Shown: positions 35,227-44,977, numbered from the stretch's first letter. The stretch: DNA of 64,000 bases from an uncultured Bacteroidota bacterium (GCA_903861145.1 CAIOTH010000034.1:1-64000); one strand, 5' to 3'. Notes: generated by a model not told the origin, from the sequence alone. A program made the numbers and translations.

Positions 35227-37069
35227 GGTCGTTCATCCATTTATGTAACAGCACAAGTGCCCAAATACGGTTATAAAGAAAATCCTCACCTTTTTCGAAA
35301 CGCGCAAGCAATTGCTTCACCTTTTCGGGTTTAACCACCGCACATTTCGCAACTATCTCCTCGTTCAAATACTTTTCAATCAGGTAGTGCAAGTCAGTCT
35401 TTAGCCACTTTACTAACGGGATAGAGAAGCCCCATTTAGGCCTGTCGAAAAATTGGCGGGGTACATAATCATACAATACTTCTTTCAATAAATATTTCGA
35501 AACACCATCCTTCTTCTTCAAATCTTCCGAAAGGTTCAAGGCAAATTCAACAATGCGGTAATCGAGGAACGGCGAACGCGCCTCCAGCGAAAACTGCATA
35601 CTGGCTATATCTACTTTTACCAGCAAATCATCCTTGAGGTAGTATTTAATGTCAAACAGCGCCTGCTCTTCGGCCGCTGAAAGATTACGGACTAGCTTTC
35701 CGAAATTTTCCTCAAAAATTATTTCCGTCGCATATTCAGGCCTTACAATTTCATCCAGCTCATCCTCGCTAAAAAAGTATTGCTCCTGCGAAAAAATGTG
35801 GCTCTTACGGCGCTCATTGGTTTTGAAATTGAAAACTCCGGCACCGCGCTTGTATTTACTACCTGCCTGTGATAAGGCAGCTGCAATAGGTTTGCGTAAC
35901 ATTTGCACCAAAGGGTTGTTCAATCTCTTAGCCCAATCATAAGCACCGTAGCCTAAAAACAGTTCATCGCCGCCATCACCGGTTAAGGTCATAGTAACAT
36001 ATTTTCTGGCCAGCTTTGAAACCAGCATGGTTGGTATACCCGATGAATCTGCGTATGGCTCGTCGTACGCAGTCATCATTTTGTCCATCAGCTCAAGCGC
36101 ATCATTTTCAGTAACAATAAACTCATGGTGTTCTGTACCCAAATGCTCTGACACCTTACGTGCGTACTCCGACTCATTAAACTTAGCCTCCTTAAACCCG
36201 ATTGAAAAGGTTTTAACCGGTTGTTTCGAAATGCTTTGGGCAATGGCGGTAACCGCGCTTGAGTCAATACCCCCGCTTAAAAAAGTACCAAATGGCACAT
36301 CGCTAATCATCCGGTATTTTACCGACGTGGTAAGCAACTCCTTCAACTCCTTTTTAGCGGTATTGAAGTCGCTGGCTACTTGCGGTGTTATTTTTTCCTC
36401 CGGCTTCCAATAGCTTTTTATTTGCATAGTGTTATCCTTAATAACGGCATAACTGCCGGAAGGCAGGCGGTTTATCTGCGCATAAATAGTATGTGGTTCG
36501 GGTATATACCCTGCATATAAAAACGTGCGGATGGCAGGTTTAAAAACACTTAAACTGCTTTTAATTTGAGCTGGTTGAAGCAGCGATTTTATTTCGGACC
36601 CAAAGGCAAAATTGCCATTTTGATGATAGAAATAAACGGGCTTAACCCCCAACCGGTCCCTGAATAAATAAAGCGTGTGTTCAACAATATCGTAAATGGC
36701 TATGGCGAACATGCCATTGAGCAAATGCACAAACTCAACACCTTTTTTTTCAAAGGCTTCTAAAATAATTTCGCTATCGCTGTGGGTGCGCGGTTGTATA
36801 TTTAGCTGCGTTTGTATTTCCTGAAAATTATAAACCTCACCATTAAACACCATAACATACCTGCCACTTTGCGAAAACATAGGTTGGTTGGCAGCAGCAC
36901 TTAAATCGATAATGCTTAACCGGCGATGGCCAAGGCCACAGGTTTGCGCTTCATTCAGGTAAAACCCTGATGCATCGGGCCCGCGATGTTGCATAGCATT
37001 GATTATTTGCTGCAAATCGGCTTGGTTGAAATGCCTGTTGTTAGAGAAAAAGCCTGCAATTCCGCACAT
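35213..37069 (-). CDS. asnB: Asparagine synthetase-like glutamine amidotransferase
   Basis: A 618-aa enzyme that transfers glutamine-derived ammonia to an aspartate or, in glycan clusters, possibly to an acid sugar. The N-terminal Ntn glutaminase domain has catalytic Cys2 (MCGIAGFF), the LGHRRLSIIDLS block, VFNGEVYNF (75-83) and HSDSEII (96-102). The synthetase domain has the ATP-pyrophosphatase loop LSGGIDSSAV (264-273), SIGFKEAKFNESEYAR, and TGDGGDELFLGYGAY. Length and motifs are normal for AsnB. Placement between a WlbA-like dehydrogenase and glycosyltransferases suggests a role in making an amidated surface sugar, as with other asnB copies in O-antigen clusters; ordinary asparagine synthesis is the alternative. 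Confidence 0.9.
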   Translation of the reverse strand: MCGIAGFFSNNRHFNQADLQQIINAMQHRGPDASGFYLNEAQTCGLGHRRLSIIDLSAAANQPMFSQSGRYVMVFNGEVYNFQEIQTQLNIQPRTHSDSEIILEAFEKKGVEFVHLLNGMFAIAIYDIVEHTLYLFRDRLGVKPVYFYHQNGNFAFGSEIKSLLQPAQIKSSLSVFKPAIRTFLYAGYIPEPHTIYAQINRLPSGSYAVIKDNTMQIKSYWKPEEKITPQVASDFNTAKKELKELLTTSVKYRMISDVPFGTFLSGGIDSSAVTAIAQSISKQPVKTFSIGFKEAKFNESEYARKVSEHLGTEHHEFIVTENDALELMDKMMTAYDEPYADSSGIPTMLVSKLARKYVTMTLTGDGGDELFLGYGAYDWAKRLNNPLVQMLRKPIAAALSQAGSKYKRGAGVFNFKTNERRKSHIFSQEQYFFSEDELDEIVRPEYATEIIFEENFGKLVRNLSAAEEQALFDIKYYLKDDLLVKVDIASMQFSLEARSPFLDYRIVEFALNLSEDLKKKDGVSKYLLKEVLYDYVPRQFFDRPKWGFSIPLVKWLKTDLHYLIEKYLNEEIVAKCAVVKPEKVKQLLARFEKGEDFLYNRIWALVLLHKWMNDHAAN

Positions 37070-37108
37070 GGTGGCTAAAATATAAAGAGAAATAGACTTA
37101 AAGCCCGA

Positions 37109-38077
37109 TTATTCCTTGGCAAAGGGATGTGCGGCCGATTTAAGTTTAGCGTATGGATGATAATCGGAGGTTAAACCGATGGGTGTTTGATGCCTGATAG
37201 CATGTGCTATTTGTATGCTGGGCAGTGCTTCGGCAACGCCAAAACCTTTGCCTTTTAAAATTTCTTCATAGCTACGCGTGTGCAGGTCGGCAAAGCCATC
37301 ACTAAACTCAATTTCCTCACCTTCCAACGTCATTGAGCGATAAGTGCGTCCCCCCTTTTGTTTTACAGCTTCGGGTAATGTATCGGCTTCAATACTTAAA
37401 AACCATCTCACCCGCGCCTTCGAAAATTCAAGATACCCGGCAGCACGGTCGTGTGTATGAATATGTACCACGTTCGATTTTACCTCGCCAAACAACCAAT
37501 GCAGCATATCAAAAAAGTGAATGCCAATGTTTGTAGCAATGCCACCCGACTTGGAAACATCACCCTTCCAACTGGTATAATACCAACTACCACGCGAGGT
37601 AATGTAGGTTAAATCGAAATCGTAAATTTTGTCGGCAGGGCTTTTGTCAATTTTCTCCTTTAGCTTAATAATGTTTGGGTGCAAGCGTAGCTGAAGAATG
37701 TTGTTGATTTTATGGCCGGTTTCTTTTTCAAGCTCTATAAGCGCCTCGGCGTTCCAGGGATTAAGCACCAGTGGTTTTTCGCAAATTACGTTAGCCCCGT
37801 TGCGCAACCCAAAACGAATATGCGAATCGTGTAAATAATTGGGTGAGCAGATAGAAACATAATCAACCCCTGCGCCCTTGCGCTTTATTTTGTCAATGTG
37901 CCTGTCAAACCTTTCAAACTCCACAAAAAATGCAGCATCCGGAAAGTAGCTGTCCATTACACCTACACTATCGAAAGGGTCATACGCCGCAAGCAGTTGA
38001 TTGCCGGTATCTTTTATAGCTTTTAAGTGCCGGGGAGCAATGTAGCCCGCTGCACCTATAAGAGCGAATTTCTTCAT
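37109..38077 (-). CDS. Gfo/Idh/MocA sugar dehydrogenase, WlbA/WbpB-like
   Basis: A 322-aa NAD-dependent oxidoreductase. The Rossmann start LIGAAGYIAPRHLKAI (6-21), the YVSICSPNYLHDSHIRFGL block and the catalytic EKP (100-102) are present. The middle has LQLRLHP and YITSRGSWYYTSWKGD, and GGIATNIGIHFFDML holds the conserved GG..xD..H helix. Overall it matches WlbA/WbpB, which oxidises UDP-GlcNAcA at C3 on the way to diacetamido-mannuronic acid sugars of O-antigens. It is 4 nt after the preceding glycosyltransferase, and asnB follows 39 nt later, all minus strand. The exact substrate is inferred from similarity only. Confidence 0.85.
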   Translation of the reverse strand: MKKFALIGAAGYIAPRHLKAIKDTGNQLLAAYDPFDSVGVMDSYFPDAAFFVEFERFDRHIDKIKRKGAGVDYVSICSPNYLHDSHIRFGLRNGANVICEKPLVLNPWNAEALIELEKETGHKINNILQLRLHPNIIKLKEKIDKSPADKIYDFDLTYITSRGSWYYTSWKGDVSKSGGIATNIGIHFFDMLHWLFGEVKSNVVHIHTHDRAAGYLEFSKARVRWFLSIEADTLPEAVKQKGGRTYRSMTLEGEEIEFSDGFADLHTRSYEEILKGKGFGVAEALPSIQIAHAIRHQTPIGLTSDYHPYAKLKSAAHPFAKE

Positions 38078-38081
38078 ATTA

Positions 38082-39365
38082 CTACTTCATATTTTTAAGA
38101 ATGAGATAAAGTTTTTCAGCCTGGTTCTTTCGCGAATATTGCTGAAAATTAACGGTTTCGTTTGGTTTAGCATTTTTATAAACCTTAAACTGCGAAGATA
38201 AAAATGCCGTCGCCGATTCAGCATTTTCCGCAACTGTTCCACCATTTGTTTCCTTCAGTATTTCAGTCATCACATTGGTCTTATTTCCAATCATCAAAAC
38301 AGGCCTCTTTAAAACAAGATAATCAAACAATTTGGCGTTTAACCAACTGTCTGAATTTGAAGTTAATAGCAGCAAAACATGCGAAATGCTTATCTGCTTC
38401 ATTACCTCAAAATAACCGGTTTTATTATGCAGGTGCACATACTTTTGCAGCACCGGGTTGTAGTTCATAATGCGGGTAATGGCGCTGGGATCAGCTTCAA
38501 TGCCCCAAAAATGCATTTCAAACTCTTCGGGCGTAACCATGCTCTCACTTATAAATTTAACTGCGCCTTCTAAAAACACCTCTAATCGTTGCATAGGATA
38601 GATGTGCCCTGCGTACGAAACCACAAATTTTTGGGTGGATGGAAGAATGCCCTTAACCTGCTCTTCAATATCATCGTCATAACCGTTGTATACAATCTTA
38701 ATGTTATCGTGCTTTACAAATGGCGGCATAACTTTAACCATCGAGGGGGCAACTGTTGTTATTAACGAGGAGCTTGAGACATATTTCCTTTCAACTAGTT
38801 TGTAAAAGCTGTTTAAAATAAAACTTAATGGGCCTAAAGAGTAATCGCTTTGATTGTGGTTGAGGGTCCAGCTGTCTCTGTAATCGGCTATCCACGGCGT
38901 TTTATATTTTTTAGATAACAAGGCCGCGTAACGAAATAAAATAAAGGGCTTACCCGAAGCAATTATCATATCAAATTTTTCGTGCTTTAATAACTCATCA
39001 GCTGCAACATAAAGTTCTGCTTTCGAGTCAAATCGTAAACTCAAAAACTCCAGAAAACTGAATAGGTAGGTAACTACCTGGCGTAATCTTCTCACCTTAT
39101 CACTTTGCAGCTTAGCCGCAATACGGTCTTTAATAGCAGGTGTAAATCGTACCTTTATAAGCGTTTTGTTTTTCTGCCTTTCGGTAACGCTTTTTGGTTG
39201 AATTTCGGTTTGATTAGCACCTGATGACTGGTCAAGTTCCCAATCGCGGGTAATTACGGTGGTATCTACATCAAACCCAGGCAGGTATTTATACCAACTG
39301 TAAGGCCTCAGCCCCCCGATGGAGATGAACGGCGGAAAATCATAAGCTAGAATAAGAATCTTCAT
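38082..39365 (-). CDS. GT4-like glycosyltransferase
   Basis: A 427-aa GT-B glycosyltransferase, started at MKILILAYDFPPFISIGGLR (ATG at 39365; the extra 19 codons upstream do not look like coding). The N-terminal half has YSWYKYLPGF, WIADYRDSW, and FDMIIASGKPF. The donor half has KFVVSYAGHIYPMQRLEVFL and HVLLLLTSNSDSWLNAKLFDYLVLKRPVLMIG, the usual E/D-x-x-x region replaced by a KLFDYL segment. It is the first gene of the four-gene minus-strand operon ending with the GT4 enzyme at 33997. The sugar and acceptor are unknown. Confidence 0.8.
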   Translation of the reverse strand: MKILILAYDFPPFISIGGLRPYSWYKYLPGFDVDTTVITRDWELDQSSGANQTEIQPKSVTERQKNKTLIKVRFTPAIKDRIAAKLQSDKVRRLRQVVTYLFSFLEFLSLRFDSKAELYVAADELLKHEKFDMIIASGKPFILFRYAALLSKKYKTPWIADYRDSWTLNHNQSDYSLGPLSFILNSFYKLVERKYVSSSSLITTVAPSMVKVMPPFVKHDNIKIVYNGYDDDIEEQVKGILPSTQKFVVSYAGHIYPMQRLEVFLEGAVKFISESMVTPEEFEMHFWGIEADPSAITRIMNYNPVLQKYVHLHNKTGYFEVMKQISISHVLLLLTSNSDSWLNAKLFDYLVLKRPVLMIGNKTNVMTEILKETNGGTVAENAESATAFLSSQFKVYKNAKPNETVNFQQYSRKNQAEKLYLILKNMK

Positions 39366-39502
39366 GGATGAAATTCGGAACGCAGCTAATGTAAAAACTT
39401 TTTGAAGGAGTATAGATGGCATTACCGGTATTTACTGTTGGCGCCGACGATTATTCAACCGCCTGTTTTCGGCGCTTCGCTTTTACGAACTATTAAATAC
39501 AT

Positions 39503-39533
39503 TTTGACCCGAAGCCCAATTTGTATAATATTG
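39503..39533 (+). promoter_or_regulatory. Bacteroidota-type promoter for the ATP-grasp/phosphatase gene
   Basis: TTTG at 39503-39506 and TAATATTG at 39526-39533 are separated by 19 nt, close to the -33/-7 consensus TTTG...TAnnTTTG of Bacteroidota sigma factors. It would start transcription near 39540, about 38 nt before the ATG. Confidence 0.6.
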
Positions 39534-39577
39534 ACGGTAGATAAGGGAACCATTAAAGCCCATCAAAGATTTAAATA

Positions 39578-41221
39578 ATGCCTAATATAATAGTAATTGG
39601 CTCCTCTACCAAATCGGCGGCATATACAATTAAACAATTAAGCATGTACGGATTAAATGTAACGGTATATGCGTGGCTTGATTCACCCCTCAGGCATTCA
39701 AAATACGTCAATAAATACATTTTGGCGCAGTCTCCTGACCGGGATGTGAAGGCTTTTGCCGATGGGCTATTAAAGTATCTTGAATTAAACAAGATAGATT
39801 GCCTGCTTGCTATAAACGACCAGGCCCTTGAGATTTGCAAATTATATTACGACCAGCTTTCGAATTACACTAAAATAATAGGCATTAACCACTCATTTAC
39901 CGATGAATATGCGCATAGTAAATATGAGTTAATAAAGGTAGCTGCGCCGCTGGGTATTAAATCGCCCGATACAATTTTAATAAGCCAGCTAAGCGATGTG
40001 GAGGGCCGGCGCAACGAATTTACTTTCCCTTGTATTGTAAAGCCGGCGAGCACCAATATTTTAAAAGACAACCACCTTTTTTACTTCCGGGTAAGTAGAG
40101 TTAATAGCTACGAGCAATTGGTTGACTATGTGCGCGAGCATGTAAGCAACGTAAATATCCTGGTGCAGAAAATCATTCCCGGCTATGGCATTGGCTATAA
40201 TATTATAGCGAAAGATGGCGAGGTTTTAAATGAGTACATACACCGCAGGTTGCACGAATATATTGGCGAGAGCACCTACCGCGAATCGGTTTCGGTAGAA
40301 GAGTATGGGTTAAAGGAAAAAGCCCATGCCCTGATAAAAAAGATAAACTGGAATGGAGTTGCCATGTTGGAGTTTAGGATTGACGGAAACGATGCCTACA
40401 TTATGGAAATAAATGGCCGCTTTTGGGGCTCAATCGAGGTTTCGGTAAGGTGCGGGCTTAACTACCCGGTGCAGTTGTACGAGATGCAGTATTTGAACAA
40501 GGAAATTGAAAGGGGCTTACCGGTAAAGCATGTTAGGGTAAGAAATTTAAAGGAAGAGATAATCAATAACATACGATATGTTGTTCAGCAAAAAAGCCTT
40601 AAAAACCTGTTTAAATGGTTTGGAACTTTAAAGGGTGTATTTGCCAGTAATGAGTTTATTGAGGACAATGTTTTTGACGACCCTAAATTTGTTTTGGCTT
40701 GCTACTATTACAGCATAAAGTTAGTTTGGAGTAGGGTGGTTGATGAGTTAGGTTTAAAAAGCGTATCAATAGCGAAACACCAGGCGCCGGTGGCAGAAAA
40801 AAATCTTGTTATTGCATTTGCCTGCACCGGCAATATATGCCGTAGCCCTTTTGCCGAGTACTATGCGCGCAAATTTAATCCGCAACATTCCTATTTTTCT
40901 TTTGGCATTTCTACAGTCGATAACCGGCTTAGCCCGGTTAATGCCGTTAATGCAGCAGCGCAAATGGGAGTCGATATCTCCAATTTTTCATCAAGGTCAT
41001 TTGATAAGCAGCAGGTAGAGGGGGCAGATTATATTTTTGTGATGGATAGGCTCAACTTTTATAACCTTAGGCAAAAAGGAATTGATGAGAAGAAAATTTT
41101 CTTTTTGGATGAAATTGAAATAGCAGACCCTTACGGAAAACCGGTTGAGGAATTTAGTAAGGCTTACCAGCAAATAATTAAATGCATCGAGCAAAAATTA
41201 CCGGTACACCAGGCAAATTAA
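39578..41221 (+). CDS. Fusion of ATP-grasp ligase and low-molecular-weight tyrosine phosphatase
   Basis: A 547-aa two-domain protein. Residues 1-330 are an ATP-grasp carboxylate-amine ligase: N-terminal Rossmann-like IIVIGSSTKSAAYTIKQL, the phosphate-binding FPCIVKPAST, and the metal-binding MEINGRFWGS with Glu277 and Asn279. A helical linker (335-400) follows. Residues 406-547 are an LMW protein tyrosine phosphatase with the P-loop Cys416-TGNIC-Arg422-SP and the catalytic acid Asp517 in ADPYG. In other systems LMW-PTPs control capsule tyrosine kinases (Wzb/Wzc pairs), so a role in glycan control or amino-acid decoration is plausible but unproven. It sits inside the polysaccharide cluster, converging (4-nt overlap) with a deacetylase gene. 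Confidence 0.85.
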   Translation: MPNIIVIGSSTKSAAYTIKQLSMYGLNVTVYAWLDSPLRHSKYVNKYILAQSPDRDVKAFADGLLKYLELNKIDCLLAINDQALEICKLYYDQLSNYTKIIGINHSFTDEYAHSKYELIKVAAPLGIKSPDTILISQLSDVEGRRNEFTFPCIVKPASTNILKDNHLFYFRVSRVNSYEQLVDYVREHVSNVNILVQKIIPGYGIGYNIIAKDGEVLNEYIHRRLHEYIGESTYRESVSVEEYGLKEKAHALIKKINWNGVAMLEFRIDGNDAYIMEINGRFWGSIEVSVRCGLNYPVQLYEMQYLNKEIERGLPVKHVRVRNLKEEIINNIRYVVQQKSLKNLFKWFGTLKGVFASNEFIEDNVFDDPKFVLACYYYSIKLVWSRVVDELGLKSVSIAKHQAPVAEKNLVIAFACTGNICRSPFAEYYARKFNPQHSYFSFGISTVDNRLSPVNAVNAAAQMGVDISNFSSRSFDKQQVEGADYIFVMDRLNFYNLRQKGIDEKKIFFLDEIEIADPYGKPVEEFSKAYQQIIKCIEQKLPVHQAN

Positions 41222-42216
41222 ACCGGCCTGTATTTTCTTAAATTGCTTTGCAACTCTTCAATCCTAAGTATCATATCCTGCTGCGGCTCAGAAATTAAGT
41301 TTAACCGCGATAAAAATGTCATTCCCTCAGCCATATTTTTCATATAAGAGTGCTCACCAATACCCAGAACATATTTATAACCCGCTAACGAGGCCTTCTT
41401 TAAAACAGCATCATCGCACAAACCATTCGGCGGGGCCAGTATGGAAATCTTCCTTCCCATATTTTTTTCTATCTCAGCTTTTGATTCAACAAGCTCTTCG
41501 CCCATTTCCGCTTCACTTTTAATGCTGGTTAAAACGCAATGCCGTTTTGTATGCGAGCCGAACGTTACACCATGTTTGGCGCACTCATTTATTTCAGCCC
41601 AATTCATCATTCTTTTGGGGATAATCTTAAGATTAAACTTCGTGAGCCAGGCATCCAATACCGTTTCACGGTCATTGTGTTCCAGCTCAAATAGCTTTTT
41701 AAGGATGGTTATATAAAAACCGTCTAATGTTGATTGGTACTGCTTTAAAGAATAATCTACTCCTCCCAACTGGAGCAGATCATCTGGTTTCTTTTCTACA
41801 AAATAATTGAACAAAAAATTCAGCTTTTCTGTCCAGATTACGCCCTGTTTGCCATTTACAATATCAGTTACAACATTGTGATTGGAAGGCAACGAGTAAT
41901 GTTTGATTACCGGTAAAACATTGGAATAAAAGTCGTAGTAGCCATCGTCAAAGCTTAAAATCAACCTTGGCTTTTTACCCGGGTTGCTGTGAACATCGTC
42001 AACCGAAATCACTTCATAATGCTTCAAAACATATTGAATAAGCTGCTCGAACCTTTCAGGCTTAATAGGGTCAAAAAAATGGTCGTTGTCGCTCGATATT
42101 CTGTGCAGGCATAGGGTTGTAATGCGGCCTTCGCGGTGCTTTTTATTTCTGAGCCTTCCCTGCACATCAATAAAATACAAGGATTTAAACACCGCAGCCT
42201 TTAAAAGATTTCGCAT
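41218..42216 (-). CDS. NodB-type polysaccharide deacetylase
   Basis: A 332-aa carbohydrate esterase family 4 enzyme, expected to remove N-acetyl groups from a glycan using a metal ion. Motif 1 is LSFDDGYYDF (Asp90, Asp91); motif 2 is GSHTKRH (His222 and His226). A C-terminal ILAPPNGLCDDAVLKKAS segment matches the late NodB motif, though with PPN in place of the usual RxPY/F. The N-terminus is helical, without a clear signal peptide, so it may act in the cytoplasm on a lipid-linked intermediate. Its stop overlaps by 4 nt that of the ATP-grasp/phosphatase gene. Confidence 0.85.
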   Translation of the reverse strand: MRNLLKAAVFKSLYFIDVQGRLRNKKHREGRITTLCLHRISSDNDHFFDPIKPERFEQLIQYVLKHYEVISVDDVHSNPGKKPRLILSFDDGYYDFYSNVLPVIKHYSLPSNHNVVTDIVNGKQGVIWTEKLNFLFNYFVEKKPDDLLQLGGVDYSLKQYQSTLDGFYITILKKLFELEHNDRETVLDAWLTKFNLKIIPKRMMNWAEINECAKHGVTFGSHTKRHCVLTSIKSEAEMGEELVESKAEIEKNMGRKISILAPPNGLCDDAVLKKASLAGYKYVLGIGEHSYMKNMAEGMTFLSRLNLISEPQQDMILRIEELQSNLRKYRPV

Positions 42217-42349
42217 AACAAACCTGGATTGTAGCGTTTTTGACCCGATACTACAATGTGAATTTAAGGAAATAACTTTCCACTATGCTTAATGGTTGTG
42301 TTTTGAAACCAAAAACAACGGCATCAATCCGGTTGTTTTCAATGGTTAA

Positions 42350-42381
42350 TTTGCATTGGGCGTAGGTCAATAGTAACTATG
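42350..42381 (+). promoter_or_regulatory. Probable promoter of the GT4 gene at 42483
   Basis: TTTG at 42350-42353, 20 nt, then TAACTATG at 42374-42381 (one mismatch to TAnnTTTG). Transcription would start near 42388 and leave a leader of about 95 nt. A hairpin with AAAACAAC/GTTGTTTT arms lies just upstream (about 42310-42340). Confidence 0.45.
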
Positions 42382-42482
42382 TCTTTTTTTAATCTGAAAA
42401 CTTTCAGATAATTTGCCGCTGACAATAACAACTTTTAAAGGCACGTGCCTGTTAAACTAATGCCCCAATAAAGGAATTTATA

Positions 42483-43742
42483 ATGCCCAACAGCCCAAGA
42501 ACGCTGATTTTTTTGACAGATTCTTTCCCATTCGGAAGTGCTGAGACTTTTATTGAAAATGAGTTCCCGTTTTTGGTTGAATCGTTTGACCGGATATTTA
42601 TTATAACGGTAAACCTGGTTGATGAAAAAACAAGAAATATCCCTGACAATATTGAAATAATAAGGATACCCTTTAAGCCATCATTTAAGTATAAGGTGTT
42701 ATCACTGCTCAATTATTTTAATCCTATTATACAAAGGGAATTACAACTGATAAAGGATGAATTTTTATTAAAACCTAACAAGGAGGTTTTATATGTTTTG
42801 CTGGCAAGTTATGCTAAAGCCCTTGAGGTAAATGATTTGTTGAATGATTTGGTATCGAAACACCAAATTGATAAGAGCGGGCTTTACCTATACTCATATT
42901 GGATGAACGATGTTACATCCGGCATCGCTTTATTTAGAAGTAAAAACCCTGAAGTAAAAGCTATTTGCAGGGTGCACCGGTGGGATGTTTATTTTGAAAC
43001 CCAAACCCCGCCTTACCTGCCGCTACGAAATTTTATGATTGAAGCATTGGATATGGTGTATTGCATATCGTTAGATGCCCTGGGCTACCTGGAAAAGCTT
43101 ACCAATGGGCGTGCCGATCATCATTTAACGCTTTCTCGCCTCGGTACTTTTAATCGTGAAAAAATTAAAACCTTACCCAATCAGGGCTTTCTGCGCATTA
43201 TCAGCTGCTCAAACCTGATACCACTAAAGCGGGTGCATTTAATTATTGAGGCGCTGGCCCTTATTGATGATATAAAAATTGACTGGCGGCATTTTGGAAA
43301 AGGCCCGCTTGACCGTGAATTGAAAAAGCTAGCAGCTGAAAAGCTGTCATCTAAAGCCAATATTGAATACACCTTTGCAGGGCAGATTAGCAATACTGAA
43401 ATACTACAGTTTTATAAAAACAACAAGGTTGATTTGTTTATTAATGTCAGTGAAACCGAAGGCATCCCGGTTTCAATTATCGAGGCAAACTCATTTGGCA
43501 TTGCTGTTATTGGTACCTTAGTTGGAGGGGTGGGTGAGATATTACAGGAAGGGGAAAACGGCTTTTTGCTTAAGCAGAGCTGCTTACCAAGGGATATTTC
43601 GGACGCTATAGTAAAGTTTTACCGGCTTGATGAAAGCGAAAAGCAAAGGATAAGAGAAAATGCAGTTTTAATTTGGGAACAGAATTATAGCGCCGAAAGG
43701 AATTATCGCGATTTTCTTGATTCAGTTCTCTCTTTAACCTAA
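42483..43742 (+). CDS. GT4-type glycosyltransferase
   Basis: A 419-aa glycosyltransferase. The N-terminal half begins RTLIFLTDSFPFGSAETFIE, typical of Bacteroidota GT4 enzymes. The acceptor half has SGLYLYSYWMNDVTSGIALF and CRVHRWDVYFE. The donor half has FLRIISCSNLIPLKRVHLIIEAL and DLFINVSETEGIPVSIIEANSFGIAVIGT, containing the EGIPVSIIEA donor-binding loop with its ExE-like glutamates. It would extend a surface glycan. Its stop overlaps by 4 nt the stop of the opposing GT4 gene. Confidence 0.9.
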   Translation: MPNSPRTLIFLTDSFPFGSAETFIENEFPFLVESFDRIFIITVNLVDEKTRNIPDNIEIIRIPFKPSFKYKVLSLLNYFNPIIQRELQLIKDEFLLKPNKEVLYVLLASYAKALEVNDLLNDLVSKHQIDKSGLYLYSYWMNDVTSGIALFRSKNPEVKAICRVHRWDVYFETQTPPYLPLRNFMIEALDMVYCISLDALGYLEKLTNGRADHHLTLSRLGTFNREKIKTLPNQGFLRIISCSNLIPLKRVHLIIEALALIDDIKIDWRHFGKGPLDRELKKLAAEKLSSKANIEYTFAGQISNTEILQFYKNNKVDLFINVSETEGIPVSIIEANSFGIAVIGTLVGGVGEILQEGENGFLLKQSCLPRDISDAIVKFYRLDESEKQRIRENAVLIWEQNYSAERNYRDFLDSVLSLT

Positions 43743-44977
43743 CCTGTTCGGTAAAGACTGATTAGTTTATCGGCGTAAGATTCAATGTCATATTTTTTAG
43801 CAAAGGCCACGGCATTTGTGGACATGGCAGCATAAGTGTTTTTATCGCCAACAACCTTTTCAATAGCATCAACAAACTCCTCGGGGTTTTGCTGGTATAT
43901 CATATAACCGTTTTTGCCGGCTTTAATTAAATCCCGGTTTCCTTTGCCATCAAGTGTTACAACCGGCAGGCCGCTTGCCATAGCCTCTAAAAGCACCAAG
44001 CCAAAAGGTTCGTAAGTAGCCACGTGCACATACACGTTTGCGTCGGCGTAATAATCAGCTACGTTAACTTTGTTGCCCGGCATTAAAACCACATTCTCTA
44101 AATTATTGGCCTTTACTTTAGCTTTAACTTTATCAAAATCATAGCTCTCGCCAAGCATAATAATTTCGAACGGCAGGTTTCTTTTTTGTAAAGCAAGGGC
44201 AACATCAACCAAAAATTGCTGATTCTTTTTGGACAGAAAAGTGCCAACGTTTACTATGCGTATTTTGCTCAAATCCCTTTCTTTCCCGGCACCATGAAAG
44301 TTTTTGGTTACAATGGCATTATCAAGCGGGTAAATATCTTCGGCTAGTTTGTGCGGCAGCACTGTTTCAAAATATTGAGTGGTATCAGCCGAAATGGATA
44401 TAAAACGGTTATCGCATTGCAGGTACCTTTTTACCAGGTGTTGTTTTTCGTAAAAATCGGTAAGCAGGTTTTTATGCAGCAAGGTTTGCAGCGAAAAATT
44501 ACGCAGCTGCGGCATGTTATCGTGGCAATGCGTAAAGTATTTAATACCCGGAAAAATGACTTCGTGGGTTATTAATTCAGCAATAAATAAATTAGAGTGG
44601 ACGATGTGTGGCTTAAACTCATTTACAATTTGTGTAAAATGGCCTAGGTCAACGTTGTTTGGTTTTGTAACCGAAAGATTGACATACGAATCGCAGTTGC
44701 AGAAATCGGGGTCTTTCAACAAAATCTCTTCCAGGTGGGTGCTGTCGTTAATAGTTCGGTCGAAGGCTTTTTGAAACGTTACCAACTTAACATGAATATC
44801 AGGCCGACGTTTTAGCTCATTGAAGATATTAAACACCAACGACTCGGCGCCTCCTCCATGTGTCATGGTGTTGGCGGTTAATAAAACTCTTAATCTTTCG
44901 TTTTCAGAAGTACTCAATGTAGCCGGGTTTGTGCCAAATTTAAATGGCTTTTTTAAACGGTAACGAATTTCAGTCAC
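43739..44977 (-). CDS. GT4-type glycosyltransferase
   Basis: A 412-aa glycosyltransferase. N-terminal half: LRVLLTANTMTHGGGAESLV (glycine-rich loop), then FKPHIVHSNLFIAELITHE. Donor half: KIRIVNVGTFLSKKNQQFLVDV, FEIIMLGESYDFDKVK, and VYVHVATYEPFGLVLLEAMASGLPVVTLDGKG, the classical EPFGLVLLEA loop with the two catalytic-site glutamates. It lies 8 nt overlapping and downstream of the deacetylase gene at 44970, indicating a two-gene operon in which deacetylation and glycosyl transfer are coupled. Confidence 0.92.
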   Translation of the reverse strand: MTEIRYRLKKPFKFGTNPATLSTSENERLRVLLTANTMTHGGGAESLVFNIFNELKRRPDIHVKLVTFQKAFDRTINDSTHLEEILLKDPDFCNCDSYVNLSVTKPNNVDLGHFTQIVNEFKPHIVHSNLFIAELITHEVIFPGIKYFTHCHDNMPQLRNFSLQTLLHKNLLTDFYEKQHLVKRYLQCDNRFISISADTTQYFETVLPHKLAEDIYPLDNAIVTKNFHGAGKERDLSKIRIVNVGTFLSKKNQQFLVDVALALQKRNLPFEIIMLGESYDFDKVKAKVKANNLENVVLMPGNKVNVADYYADANVYVHVATYEPFGLVLLEAMASGLPVVTLDGKGNRDLIKAGKNGYMIYQQNPEEFVDAIEKVVGDKNTYAAMSTNAVAFAKKYDIESYADKLISLYRTG

